NCBI GenBank assembly: GCA_030040475.1
Contig: JASHTQ010000206.1
Span: forward strand, 1-9,170
From: Streptosporangiaceae bacterium
GTDB lineage: Bacteria > Actinomycetota > Actinomycetes > Streptosporangiales > Streptosporangiaceae
DNA length: 9,170 bases
Direction of reading: 5' to 3'
Within the stretch, counting starts at the first letter, position 1. Each line of letters begins with the position of its first letter. The notes under the pieces were generated by a model. That model had not been told where the DNA came from. It made no database searches and saw only the letters and a program-made list of their open reading frames with translations. Position numbers and translations under genes: made by a program. This document shows positions 1 to 5,908 of this stretch, piece after piece.

Positions 1-2
1 CG

Positions 3-884
3 GCCATGGCCCCGCTGTCGAACCTGCCGGCCAGCTTCCGGCCTGCCCGCCGTCTGCTAGAGCGCCTGCTCGGCCTCAGCGCCGCCCGCCCGATGCCGCG
101 GTTCTACCGCCGCAACCTGCTCCGCTGGCATCGCCGCCACCGCCCTGCCCAGGTCACGCCAAACGTCGGCGAACTGGTCTTCCTCGCCGACTGCTTCACC
201 ACGTTCACCGAGCCGCAGGTCGGCGTCGCCGCGATCGAGCTGCTGGAACGGTCCGGCTGGACGGTTCGCCTCGAGGCGGGCGCCTGCTGCGGCCGGGCGA
301 GCCTCTCCAAGGGCCTGGTCGACCGCGCCAAGCGCCAGGCCGCCAGGCTCGTCGCCCGGCTGTCCGGCGACGTGGCCCTGGGCCGCCCGGTCGTCGCGGC
401 CGAACCCTCCTGCCTGCTCACCCTCCGCGACGACTATCCCGCCCTGCTGGCCGACGACGAGAACGCACGGGCCGTCGCCTCGGCAACCAGGCTGCCCGAG
501 GAACTCGTCCTCGAGGCCCTCACCGAGGGCCGCCTTCGGCTCCGGAATGGCCCGCCCCAGACCGTCGTCTTCCACGGCCACTGCCACCAGAAGGCCGTCG
601 TCGGCACCGCCGCGACCGTCGACCTCCTCGCAAGCCTCCCGGACACGAAGGTGACGGAACTCGACGCCGGCTGCTGCGGCATGGCAGGCTCGTTCGGCTA
701 CGAGGCCGAGCACTACGACCTGTCCATGCAGATAGCCGAGCTCCGCCTTTTCCCCCAGGTCCGCGCGCAGCCCCCCGGCACCTTGATCGCCGCGACCGGC
801 ACCTCCTGCCGCCAGCAACTAGCCCACGGCACCTCCCGCCACCCCGCCCACCCCCTGGAAATCATTCGCTCCCGACTGGGCTGA
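3..884 (+). CDS. Fe-S oxidoreductase C-terminal region (CCG domains), 5' truncated by window edge
   Basis: This is the end of a protein of the GlcF/LutA/GlpC type, which passes electrons from a flavin dehydrogenase (lactate, glycolate or a similar 2-hydroxyacid) through Fe-S centres. Residue numbers count from the Met at position 6. Two cysteine-rich CCG domains are visible. The first has C63 and a CCGR at 94-97, with C136 behind it. The second has HGHCHQK around C193, CCGMAGSFGYE at 223-233 and a final C268 in GTSC. The reading frame is open to the left edge, and the visible part begins inside the linker before the first CCG domain, so the Met at 6 is probably internal. The length and the Pro/Arg-rich linker fit the tail of a roughly 1000-residue fusion of an FAD-linked oxidase with an Fe-S reductase. 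That fusion is inferred, because the flavin part is not seen. No gene follows it closely. Confidence 0.82.
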   Translation, partial: AMAPLSNLPASFRPARRLLERLLGLSAARPMPRFYRRNLLRWHRRHRPAQVTPNVGELVFLADCFTTFTEPQVGVAAIELLERSGWTVRLEAGACCGRASLSKGLVDRAKRQAARLVARLSGDVALGRPVVAAEPSCLLTLRDDYPALLADDENARAVASATRLPEELVLEALTEGRLRLRNGPPQTVVFHGHCHQKAVVGTAATVDLLASLPDTKVTELDAGCCGMAGSFGYEAEHYDLSMQIAELRLFPQVRAQPPGTLIAATGTSCRQQLAHGTSRHPAHPLEIIRSRLG

Positions 885-1111
885 CCCCAACCGCCCCAAT
901 CACCCTGTCTATCCCACTACCCTCTCCACCCCCCGAACGGCGTTGATCCGCTATCACCATAAGCACCACCATCAGCACTCTCCCCTCCCGTACCCAGACA
1001 TTCGATGTGGATGCCACCGCCATGCGCAGAGGGCTGCGTGGTGGGGACTTCCACGCCTTATCGTCCCGCCGCATGTTAATCCCACTGATCACAGAACTTG
1101 CTGTGAGACAC
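885..1111. other. Intergenic stretch without a recognisable gene
   Basis: The stretch between the oxidoreductase stop and the regulator remnant contains only short open frames on both strands. They have no plausible ribosome binding site and their translations are His-, Pro- or Arg-rich, as expected from chance frames in GC-rich DNA. I see no convincing hairpin-plus-T terminator here. Confidence 0.5.
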
Positions 1112-1372
1112 TCACGTATCCCGACGGCCCGTTGCGCGGGATTTACCACCCCTAGGCACGGCCCCGGAAGCCTTCGCCGCGGCGGCCGGATGATTTCTCG
1201 TCGGGTAGGGCCGGTCCTCGACGATCCGCTTCATCACGATCGTCGAGGTAAGCCGCCGCACCCCGGGTAGGGTGGCGAGCTTCTCATCGCGCAGGGCCTG
1301 ATAGGAGACAAGGTCCTCGGTGGCGACCCGGACCAGGTAGTCGGGGTCACCGAACAGCCGCGACCCGCGACG
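1112..1372 (-). pseudogene. Lrp/AsnC-family regulator, C-terminal remnant
   Basis: Read on the minus strand from about 1372 to a TGA at 1114-1112, this frame matches the end of the ligand-binding RAM domain of Lrp/AsnC regulators. It contains GDPDYLVRVATEDL, then LPGVRRLTSTIVMKRIVED, which is the family's 'LPGV..T.T.iv' strand pattern. A basic tail rich in Ala, Gly and Arg follows. The helix-turn-helix half and the first part of the RAM domain are missing: upstream of about 1372 the frame runs straight into a 9-bp GC repeat with no similarity. No start codon with a ribosome site is present, and the only in-frame ATG (1234-1232) lies inside the conserved strand. It is therefore a 5'-deleted pseudogene. 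The original protein would have been about 150-170 residues, with roughly half remaining. Confidence 0.72.
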
Positions 1373-1398
1373 CCGCCGGCGCCGCCGGCGCCGCCGCG
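1372..1398. repeat. 9-bp GC tandem repeat at the deletion junction
   Basis: Two exact copies of GCCGCCGGC (1372-1380, 1381-1389) are followed by a third matching at 8 of 9 positions. The repeat sits exactly where the minus-strand regulator remnant loses similarity and the plus-strand fragment begins. Such repeats can mediate slippage or recombination, so it may be the cause or the scar of the deletion. Confidence 0.6.
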
Positions 1399-1495
1399 GG
1401 GCACACCGGCCTGGGCGTGACCGGCGTCACCGCCAGCCTCCTCATGCTCGCCCGCATCCGCTGGACCTCCGCGAGCCGCCTACACAGCGCACCTC

Positions 1496-1517
1496 CACCC
1501 ACACACCGCTGTGGGTG
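1496..1517. other. Small inverted repeat upstream of the exporter operon
   Basis: CACCCAC at 1496-1502 pairs perfectly with GTGGGTG at 1511-1517 across an 8-nt loop. It lies 65 bp before the ATPase start and over the stop of the upstream fragment. It could be an operator for the exporter operon or the old terminator of the fragment. No T-tract follows and no clear -35/-10 pair is visible nearby. Confidence 0.3.
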
Positions 1518-1582
1518 ATTCCACCCCTGCTGCGGCCCAGGCCAAACGGTCGAACCTGAGAGCAGACAAACAGGAGGAAGAG

Positions 1583-2617
1583 ATGACGACAGACACCGCC
1601 GACATCATCGCCACCGCCCCGAGCGCCGCCCCCAGCGCCGCCCCCAGCGCCGCCCCGAGCGCCGCCCCGAGCGCCGGCTCAGGCCTAGGCACCAGGCCAG
1701 CGGTCGAGATCACCCATCTGCGCAAGACCTACGGAACGCTCGTCGCGGTCGACGACGTCACCCTCTCGGTAGCCGAGGGCGAGATCTTCGGCATCCTGGG
1801 CCCGAACGGAGCAGGCAAGACCACCACCGTAGAGTGCGCCATCGGCCTGCGCGCCCCGGACGAAGGCACGATCCGCCTGATGGGCCTGGACCCGCGGACC
1901 CAGAAGGACGAGGTACACCAGATCGTCGGCGTGCAGCTCCAGCAAGGCGCGCTGCCGCCCAAGCTCAGGGTCGGCGAGATCCTCGACATGTACCGCAGCT
2001 TCTACCGTGACCCGGCCGACGTCGGCGAGCTCACCACCGTGCTGGGGCTCGAAGCGAAGAAAGACGACTACTACCGCTCCCTGTCCGGCGGCCAGCGGCA
2101 GCGGCTGTCGGTCGCGCTGGCGCTCATCGGCCAGCCGAAGATCGCGGTGCTCGACGAGATGACCACCGGCCTGGACCCGCAGGCCCGCCGCGACGCCTGG
2201 GAGCTGATCGAGCACATCCGCGACCGCGGCGTGACGATCGTCCTCGTAACCCACTTCATGGAGGAAGCCGAACGCCTCTGCGACCGCGTCGCCCTCATCG
2301 ACAACGGAAAAATCGTCGCGCTGGACACTCCCGCCAGCCTGGCCACCCGCGCCAGGGGCGGCAAGACCGTCCGCTTCCTCCCCTCCAAGCCGTTCGACAC
2401 CAGGCTGCTGACCGAGCTCCCCGAGGTGACGCAGGTCGAATACCAAGGCCAGCACGTCATCGTCACAGGGGCCGGGGAGCTCGTCAACGCCGTCCTGTTG
2501 ACGCTGGCCGCCGCCGGTGTCACCGCCCGCGATGTGCAACTGGACTCCTCCACCCTCGAGGACGCCTTCGTCAAGCTCACCGGCAAGCGCCTCAGCAAGG
2601 AAGGACAACCGTCATGA
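1583..2617 (+). CDS. ABC-2 type (DrrA-like) exporter ATP-binding protein
   Basis: This is the ATPase of an ABC exporter of the drug/antibiotic-resistance (DrrA) or ABC-2 class; it works in the cytoplasm with the permease encoded next. The ATG at 1583 is chosen over an in-frame GTG at 1511 because AGGAGG lies at 1572-1577, five bases before it. The protein has 344 residues. Residues 12-31 are five APSA repeats, followed by the ATPase core: Walker A GPNGAGKTT at 73-81, Q-loop near 118-121, signature LSGGQ at 167-171, Walker B IAVLDE at 187-192 and switch His224. The Walker B/D-loop reads LDEMTTGLDP, with Met where Pro is commonest. Residues 264-335 match the DUF4162 C-terminal domain of this class and end with the usual TLEDAFVKLTG. 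The substrate cannot be told from sequence. No TetR-type regulator adjoins it. Confidence 0.93.
   Translation: MTTDTADIIATAPSAAPSAAPSAAPSAAPSAGSGLGTRPAVEITHLRKTYGTLVAVDDVTLSVAEGEIFGILGPNGAGKTTTVECAIGLRAPDEGTIRLMGLDPRTQKDEVHQIVGVQLQQGALPPKLRVGEILDMYRSFYRDPADVGELTTVLGLEAKKDDYYRSLSGGQRQRLSVALALIGQPKIAVLDEMTTGLDPQARRDAWELIEHIRDRGVTIVLVTHFMEEAERLCDRVALIDNGKIVALDTPASLATRARGGKTVRFLPSKPFDTRLLTELPEVTQVEYQGQHVIVTGAGELVNAVLLTLAAAGVTARDVQLDSSTLEDAFVKLTGKRLSKEGQPS
1616..1675 (+). repeat. 12-bp tandem repeat x5 encoding (APSA)5
   Basis: Five in-frame copies of GCCCCNAGCGCC run without interruption, differing only at one position (G in copies 1, 4 and 5; C in copies 2 and 3). They give the ATPase a low-complexity Ala/Pro/Ser N-terminal extension before the nucleotide-binding domain. 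Copy number is likely to vary among relatives through slippage without breaking the frame. Confidence 0.9.
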
Positions 2618-3396
2618 CCGCGATCACGGCACCAAGGACACAGCCGAGAACGACGCGCCGCACCGCCTTCGGCAAGATCGTGCTGAACGAGGCCCGGCTC
2701 ACCCTCAGGCAGCCGCAGGGCCTGATCGGCGGCCTCGCCATCCCGATCGTGCTGCTGTTCGTCTTCAACGCGATACCCGCGTTCAGGCAGCCGGCCGCGG
2801 ACCTCAAAGGGCTCACGCCGTTCGGCGTCTACGTGCCGATCCTCATCGCGTTCAGCCTTGCCATGCTCGCCCTGTTCAACCTGCCGGTTCCGCTCGCCTC
2901 CTACCGCGAGCTCGGCATCCTGCGCCGCCTGTCGACCACCCCGGTGCCCCCGTCCTGGCTGCTCGCCGCGCAGGGCGTGATCAACGTGGCCGTCGCGGCG
3001 GCCGCCACCCTGATTCTCGTCGTCGGCGGCATCGCCCTCGGCGCGCCCGTCCCGAAGAACCCGGCCGGCCTCGCGGTTACCCTCGCACTGACGATCGCCG
3101 CGCTGTTCCCGATCGGCCTGGTGGTCGCCTCGGTGGCCAGGTCCGCGAACACCGCCGGCATCATCGGCCGGGTGCTGTTCTTCCCGCTGATCTTCCTGGC
3201 CGGCCTATGGTGGCCGAGGGAGCTCATGCCTACCGGCCTGCGGGTCCTCAGCGACGCCAGCCCGCTCGGCGCGGCCGTCCAGGCCCTGCAGGACTCGATG
3301 CAGGGCCAGTTCCCCCCGGCCGTGCCGCTGCTGGTCCTGGCCGCCTACGCGGTGGCGTTCGGCTACCTGGCCAGGCGCTTGTTCAGGTGGGAGTGA
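2614..3396 (+). CDS. ABC-2 type (DrrB-like) exporter permease
   Basis: This is the membrane partner of the preceding ATPase. The start ATG at 2614 overlaps the ATPase stop as ATGA, and AAGGAAGGA lies at 2597-2605, so the two are translationally coupled. The protein has 260 residues, normal for the family. An amphipathic, Arg-rich N-terminus is followed by about six hydrophobic segments near 37-55, 72-92, 115-141, 152-174, 181-200 and 236-254. The region 181-206 (AGIIGRVLFF then LAGLWWPRELMP) is the conserved ABC-2 permease motif near the end of the domain. The positively charged loop YRELGILRRLSTTP at 97-110 is the usual coupling helix facing the ATPase. The functional exporter would be a dimer of each subunit. 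Its substrate is unknown. Confidence 0.92.
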   Translation: MTAITAPRTQPRTTRRTAFGKIVLNEARLTLRQPQGLIGGLAIPIVLLFVFNAIPAFRQPAADLKGLTPFGVYVPILIAFSLAMLALFNLPVPLASYRELGILRRLSTTPVPPSWLLAAQGVINVAVAAAATLILVVGGIALGAPVPKNPAGLAVTLALTIAALFPIGLVVASVARSANTAGIIGRVLFFPLIFLAGLWWPRELMPTGLRVLSDASPLGAAVQALQDSMQGQFPPAVPLLVLAAYAVAFGYLARRLFRWE

Positions 3397-3663
3397 CGGG
3401 CACCAGCAGGTGCGAGTCGTAAGACCCGCCCGTCCACACACAATGCGGTCCCCGGTTAACGGAGTCGTCATGCAGGGCCTGGATCAGCGGCCGCGGATAG
3501 CGGTACACGTCCCGGTCACCCCGCCGCGCACCGGCACCGGCACGTCCCGCTCGATGATCATCCCGCCCGGCCCGGCCTCCCGCCGGTACCGCGGCGGCAC
3601 CGCCCCCCGATCCCGCGGGCTCCCCGCGGCCTCGCGAAAGATGTAGCGCCCGTCCCCGGTCAT
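3383..3663 (-). pseudogene. CocE/NonD-family hydrolase remnant (internal deletion, frameshift)
   Basis: On the minus strand, an ATG at 3561-3559 opens MIIERDVPVPVRGGV, the typical first beta strand of CocE/NonD (X-Pro dipeptidyl-peptidase-like) serine hydrolases, usually followed by a DVYRP motif. Here DVYRYPRPL follows, but in the next frame, and the first frame stops soon after. The second frame then runs to TGGSYDSHLLVPVTPT and a TGA at 3385-3383, which resembles the conserved last strand of the same family (TGG.YDS.LL.P..P). Family members have about 550-600 residues, whereas fewer than 100 remain. The nucleophile Ser, the catalytic Asp/His and the beta-sandwich core are gone. An in-frame ATG at 3663-3661 may be the original start or a short N-terminal extension. 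The remnant's last codons overlap the convergent permease stop, suggesting the two genes were already tail-to-tail before decay. Confidence 0.6.
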
Positions 3664-3740
3664 CGGGGCCGTCCGTCCCGCGCCAGCCCGCCGCCGTACG
3701 CCCAGCTACCGCTCCGCACCCCGCCATCTTTTCATTTTCA

Positions 3741-3848
3741 GCCGAACGAACAGTGGTATCCCCGCCCCGGCAACCCCGCGTCCCGGCTGGCCGAACGAAC
3801 AGTGGTATCCCGCCCCGGCACCCCCCGCGTCCCGGCTGGCCGAACGAC
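3741..3848. repeat. 49-bp tandem duplication plus a third partial copy
   Basis: Copy 1 (3741-3789) and copy 2 (3790-3838) both begin GCCGAACGAACAGTGGTATC and end CGCGTCCCGGCTG. They differ only by compensating one-base length changes in C runs and by one substitution or shift. A third copy starts at 3839 but matches for only about 10 bases before diverging. The near-identity suggests a recent duplication. Confidence 0.85.
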
Positions 3849-3873
3849 CGGCGGCGCCGCCGCCGCAAACGCC

Positions 3874-3905
3874 ACGTCCCGGCCGCCGGAAGACGGCCGG
3901 GACGT
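3874..3905. terminator. Perfect 12-bp hairpin, candidate terminator for the secreted-protein gene
   Basis: ACGTCCCGGCCG at 3874-3885 is exactly complementary to CGGCCGGGACGT at 3894-3905, with an 8-nt loop. It starts 74 bases beyond the minus-strand stop of the secreted-protein gene. No T-run follows on either strand, so intrinsic termination is likely but not certain; many actinobacterial terminators lack a T-run. Confidence 0.5.
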
Positions 3906-3950
3906 ACGCTGCCACTGGCGCCTCGGCAATAACCCCGGGTTGATCCCCCG

Positions 3951-3969
3951 TCAGGCCGGTCGTGCCTGA
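3951..3969 (-). terminator. Short hairpin just after the secreted-protein stop
   Basis: TCAGGC (3951-3956) pairs with GCCTGA (3964-3969) over a 7-nt loop, beginning 10 bases beyond the stop codon of the minus-strand gene. The 6-bp stem is weak by itself. It could act together with the stronger hairpin at 3874-3905. Confidence 0.35.
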
Positions 3970-3979
3970 GTCGCTGGTG

Positions 3980-4525
3980 CTACCTGGGGTAGACCGGGCA
4001 TCCGCGGTTGTGGTACCACCACTGCCACCAGTAGCAGGCCGCAGCCGCGTGCTTGGCCAGCGTGAAGGTACCGTGGCCCTGCTCGCTGCCGGTCTCCCAC
4101 CAGGTACCTGAGACGCCGCCCCACCGGTTGATGTAACCGGAGAAGGTCCTGGACCCCTGGACGGAGCCCGACGGGTACGTGAACGTGAACGTGACCCGGT
4201 TTCCCTTCACGGTCCCGTAGATCGGCCCGGTGGTCGGGTAGTACGAATCGGTCAGCGTACCGGTGAGGCAGCTGCCGTACTGCCTGAAGGTGACGCTGTA
4301 GGTGAAGGTGGAACCCTCGTAGACGGCCTCAACCTTGTTGTGCCCGTTCAGGTTCCACTGTTCCAGTGCCCGGTAGCTGCAGCCCTGCCCTACCCAGCTG
4401 GCGCTGGTGTGTGCCGCGGGGCTGACGGTCGCCGCACTGGCTACCCCAGTCCCGCCTGCTACGAGCGCAGCCGCGGCCGCGAGGCCGGCAAACGTCCGTA
4501 GCGTCGCCTTGGTGATGCTCCTCAT
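3980..4525 (-). CDS. Small secreted beta-rich protein, function unknown
   Basis: I do not recognise a named family. The start is taken as ATG 4525-4523 rather than the upstream in-frame ATG at 4618, because it is preceded by GGAGAAGGGG and opens a clear signal peptide. That signal peptide has MRSITKATLR, a hydrophobic stretch rich in Ala, Leu and Val at 12-23, and an ASA-A cleavage site near residue 31. The mature chain is about 150 residues. Residues 68-156 show alternating polar and aromatic/Val strands with Gly turns (for example VKGNRVTFTFTY and GGVSGTWWETGS), suggesting a beta sandwich or small barrel of the lipocalin/avidin sort; this fold is inferred only. Four cysteines (49, 86, 164, 176) could form two disulfides. 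The last 18 residues enclose four Trp and two Tyr between C164 and C176. Export by the Sec route and a role outside the cell are likely. Confidence 0.8.
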   Translation of the reverse strand: MRSITKATLRTFAGLAAAAALVAGGTGVASAATVSPAAHTSASWVGQGCSYRALEQWNLNGHNKVEAVYEGSTFTYSVTFRQYGSCLTGTLTDSYYPTTGPIYGTVKGNRVTFTFTYPSGSVQGSRTFSGYINRWGGVSGTWWETGSEQGHGTFTLAKHAAAACYWWQWWYHNRGCPVYPR

Positions 4526-4803
4526 GTTCCCCTTCTCCCGCAAGAGTCCTTGTGAGACCCCGGCTTCTCCCCGCATAACCGCTCGCTTTCGCACACGTAG
4601 CGGGTTGATTACGTACACAAGACGCCTAAAAGGGCAGAGAGGTTGACAGGGAACAACAATGTCCAGACATGCTGTATAACCCTACAAAGTATGTTTAGAG
4701 AACAAATGTAATTAACCCACCCAGTCTCCACGAACCACTTTCGCCCATCTCACAACATCAGCCACACGAGTCCCCCCACTCACCTCGCCCAGCCGACCCA
4801 AGC
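4526..4803. promoter_or_regulatory. AT-rich upstream region of the secreted-protein gene
   Basis: This is the least GC-rich part of the window, especially 4620-4760, which fits a promoter region. On the minus strand a TTATAC-like -10 candidate lies at 4679-4674, but no well-spaced -35 is clear. The leader to the chosen ATG would be about 140 bases or more. A perfect short dyad lies within it. No second gene is seen here. Confidence 0.4.
4659..4670. promoter_or_regulatory. Short dyad, possible operator
   Basis: ATGTC at 4659-4663 and GACAT at 4666-4670 form a perfect inverted repeat with a CA centre, a few bases downstream (on the minus strand) of the -10 candidate. It could bind a dimeric regulator of the secreted-protein gene. 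Arms this short also occur by chance. Confidence 0.25.
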
Positions 4804-4963
4804 GGAATGAAACCCGGGATGCACGACCCCGCACGGTCATGAAACCCCGGTTTCACGACCCCGCACCGTCATGAAACCCCGGAGGCACGACCCCGCACCG
4901 TCATGAAACCCCGGTTTCACGACCCCCCAGCGTCATGAAACCCCGGTTTCATGACGCTGGCGC
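4804..4963. repeat. Array of five 32-bp direct repeats containing palindromes
   Basis: Five units begin at 4804, 4836, 4868, 4900 and 4932, each exactly 32 bp from the next. Each contains ATGAAACCC followed by a GG- and CA-containing half, then GACSC-type spacer sequence. In units 2, 4 and 5 the core TGAAACCCCGGTTTCA is a perfect dyad; units 1 and 3 have lost the right-hand half (GGGATGCA, GGAGGCA). Unit 5 extends into a much longer hairpin. The array lies just beyond the stop of the minus-strand operon and before the AT-rich promoter region of the next co-directional gene. The constant period and the absence of variable spacers exclude a CRISPR array. Confidence 0.9.
4927..4960 (-). terminator. 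Perfect 16-bp-arm hairpin ending the E1/MDR operon
   Basis: The arm at 4927-4942 (CCAGCGTCATGAAACC) is exactly complementary to 4945-4960, with only two central bases between them. It begins 9 bases after the MDR stop codon. It is the last unit of the 32-bp array, extended outward at both ends. There is no T-run after it on the minus strand, where a G-rich segment follows, but stem strength and position make it the probable terminator of the minus-strand operon. Confidence 0.75.
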
Positions 4964-4969
4964 CCGCCG

Positions 4970-5908
4970 TCAGAACGTCAGCACGAGCCGGCCGCGTACC
5001 CCGCCCGCGGCCATCCTGCGGTGCGCCTCGGCCGCCCGCTCGGCCGGCAGCACGTCCGCCACCCGCGGCGTGAGCGTGCGCCGTGCGGCCAGCTCCGCCA
5101 GCCGGGCCAGCCGGTCCGCCTCGTGCAGGTGGCGGAAGACGAGGACAAGCGAGACGGTGATGTCGCGCTCCGTCTCGCCGGCGAACGGGCGCACCGCGAT
5201 GACCTGCCCGCCGTCCCGCACCGCGGGCAGCACCGGCGCGCCCATGACGGCCGCGTCGAGCAGTGCGTCCACCCCGTCGGGCACCGCCCGGCGGATGGCC
5301 GCCGCCACGGTCGGGCCGCGCGGCACCACCACGTGCGCGCCGAGCCCGCCGACCAGGTCGGCGTCCGCGTCGGCCGCGTCCGCGACGATCCGCAGCCCCT
5401 CCGCCCGCCCCAGCTGGATCGCGTACCCGCCGACGCACCCGGCCGCCCCGGTGATCGCGAGCGACTGGCCGGGGCGCAGCGCCAGCTGGTCCAGGGCGGC
5501 CCGCACGGTCAGCGCGTTCATCGGCAGCGCCGCCGCCGCCTGCAGGCTGATCGCCTCGGGTATCCGGGCGAGCGCATCCGCGTGCACGAGAACGAACTCC
5601 GCTTGCGCCCCGCCGCCGGGAACCCAGGGCGACACGGCGGCCATGACGCGCTCGCCCGGCAGCCACCCGCCGCCGTCTCCGGCCGCGTCGACCACCCCCG
5701 CCAGGTCCATGCCCGGCGTGTAGGGCGGCTCGGCCCCGGCGGGCATGGACCGGTGCGCGCCCGACCTGAACGCCAGATCGGTCGGGTTCACCGCCGCCGC
5801 CGCGACCCGCACCCGCACCTGACCCGGGCCGGGCTCGGGTACCGGCCGCGAGATGATCCGCAGCACCTCGGGCGCACCGAACTCGGTGAACCCCACCGCC
5901 CGCATCAT
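4970..5908 (-). CDS. NAD(P)H:quinone reductase-like MDR oxidoreductase (zinc-independent)
   Basis: This is a medium-chain dehydrogenase/reductase of the quinone oxidoreductase group, which uses NADPH to reduce quinones, enones or similar carbonyls. The 312 residues show the GroES-like N-terminal domain (EFGAPEVL at 9-16, then AAAVNPTDLAFRSG at 37-50 and TPGMDLAGVV at 64-73). The Rossmann domain has the nucleotide motif AITGAAGCVGGYAIQLG at 151-167. The catalytic-zinc Cys and the four-Cys structural zinc lobe of alcohol dehydrogenases are absent. The end, GGVRGRLVLTF, is typical of the group. The ATG at 5908 overlaps the E1 beta stop as ATGA, with a second ATG directly after it, so translation is coupled to E1 beta. 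Its product may therefore act on the substrate or product of the E1 enzyme; this is inferred from position only. Confidence 0.88.
   Translation of the reverse strand: MMRAVGFTEFGAPEVLRIISRPVPEPGPGQVRVRVAAAAVNPTDLAFRSGAHRSMPAGAEPPYTPGMDLAGVVDAAGDGGGWLPGERVMAAVSPWVPGGGAQAEFVLVHADALARIPEAISLQAAAALPMNALTVRAALDQLALRPGQSLAITGAAGCVGGYAIQLGRAEGLRIVADAADADADLVGGLGAHVVVPRGPTVAAAIRRAVPDGVDALLDAAVMGAPVLPAVRDGGQVIAVRPFAGETERDITVSLVLVFRHLHEADRLARLAELAARRTLTPRVADVLPAERAAEAHRRMAAGGVRGRLVLTF

Larger units (their letters stand above)
1372..1518 (+). pseudogene. Possible C-terminal fragment of a membrane transporter
   Basis: An open frame to a TGA at 1516-1518 reads through Ala/Gly codons into AGHTGLGVTGVTASLLMLAR, followed by a basic end (IRWTSASRLHS) and a Pro-rich tail. 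One hydrophobic helix and then Arg-rich residues resembles the last transmembrane helix and cytoplasmic tail of an MFS- or EamA-like exporter. Lrp/AsnC regulators are often divergent from such transporters, which supports the reading. There is no start codon or ribosome site, so it cannot be an intact gene. The family call is a guess from one helix, and chance open reading in GC-rich DNA is a real alternative. Confidence 0.3.
3664..3979. other. Gene-free stretch with repeats and hairpins
   Basis: No gene is recognised between the hydrolase remnant and the secreted-protein gene. The minus-strand open frames here translate into repeats of Arg, Gly and Asp created by the duplicated DNA. The stretch contains a short T-rich patch at 3727-3739, a 49-bp duplication and two inverted repeats, each listed separately. 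Confidence 0.55.

Noticed and set aside
862..1270. Small open frames on both strands (70-95 codons)
   Set aside because: They overlap the oxidoreductase end and regulator remnant, lack ribosome sites and have chance-like composition.
1511..1582. GTG at 1511 as start of the ABC ATPase
   Set aside because: It has no ribosome site, lies inside an inverted repeat, and a strong AGGAGG serves the ATG at 1583.
2167..2169. LDEM instead of LDEP in the ATPase as a defect
   Set aside because: The catalytic Glu192 and the rest of the D-loop are intact; this position tolerates substitution in ABC-2 ATPases.
3383..3929. Minus-strand frames across the 49-bp duplication as repeat proteins
   Set aside because: The protein repeats come directly from duplicated non-coding DNA; there is no ribosome site or conserved domain.
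4526..4618. Upstream start (ATG 4618) for the secreted protein
   Set aside because: It would put 31 charged residues before an otherwise normal signal peptide; the internal ATG has a good ribosome site.
4643..4680. Plus-strand promoter TTGACA ... TATAAC
   Set aside because: The spacing is 26 bases, far from 16-18, and no plus-strand gene follows.
4804..4963. CRISPR array
   Set aside because: Units are contiguous with a fixed 32-bp period and no variable spacers, and no cas gene is present.
4935..5723. Plus-strand frame starting inside the palindrome array
   Set aside because: It is a Ser/Ala/Arg-rich shadow of the MDR gene; the ATG is part of the repeat.
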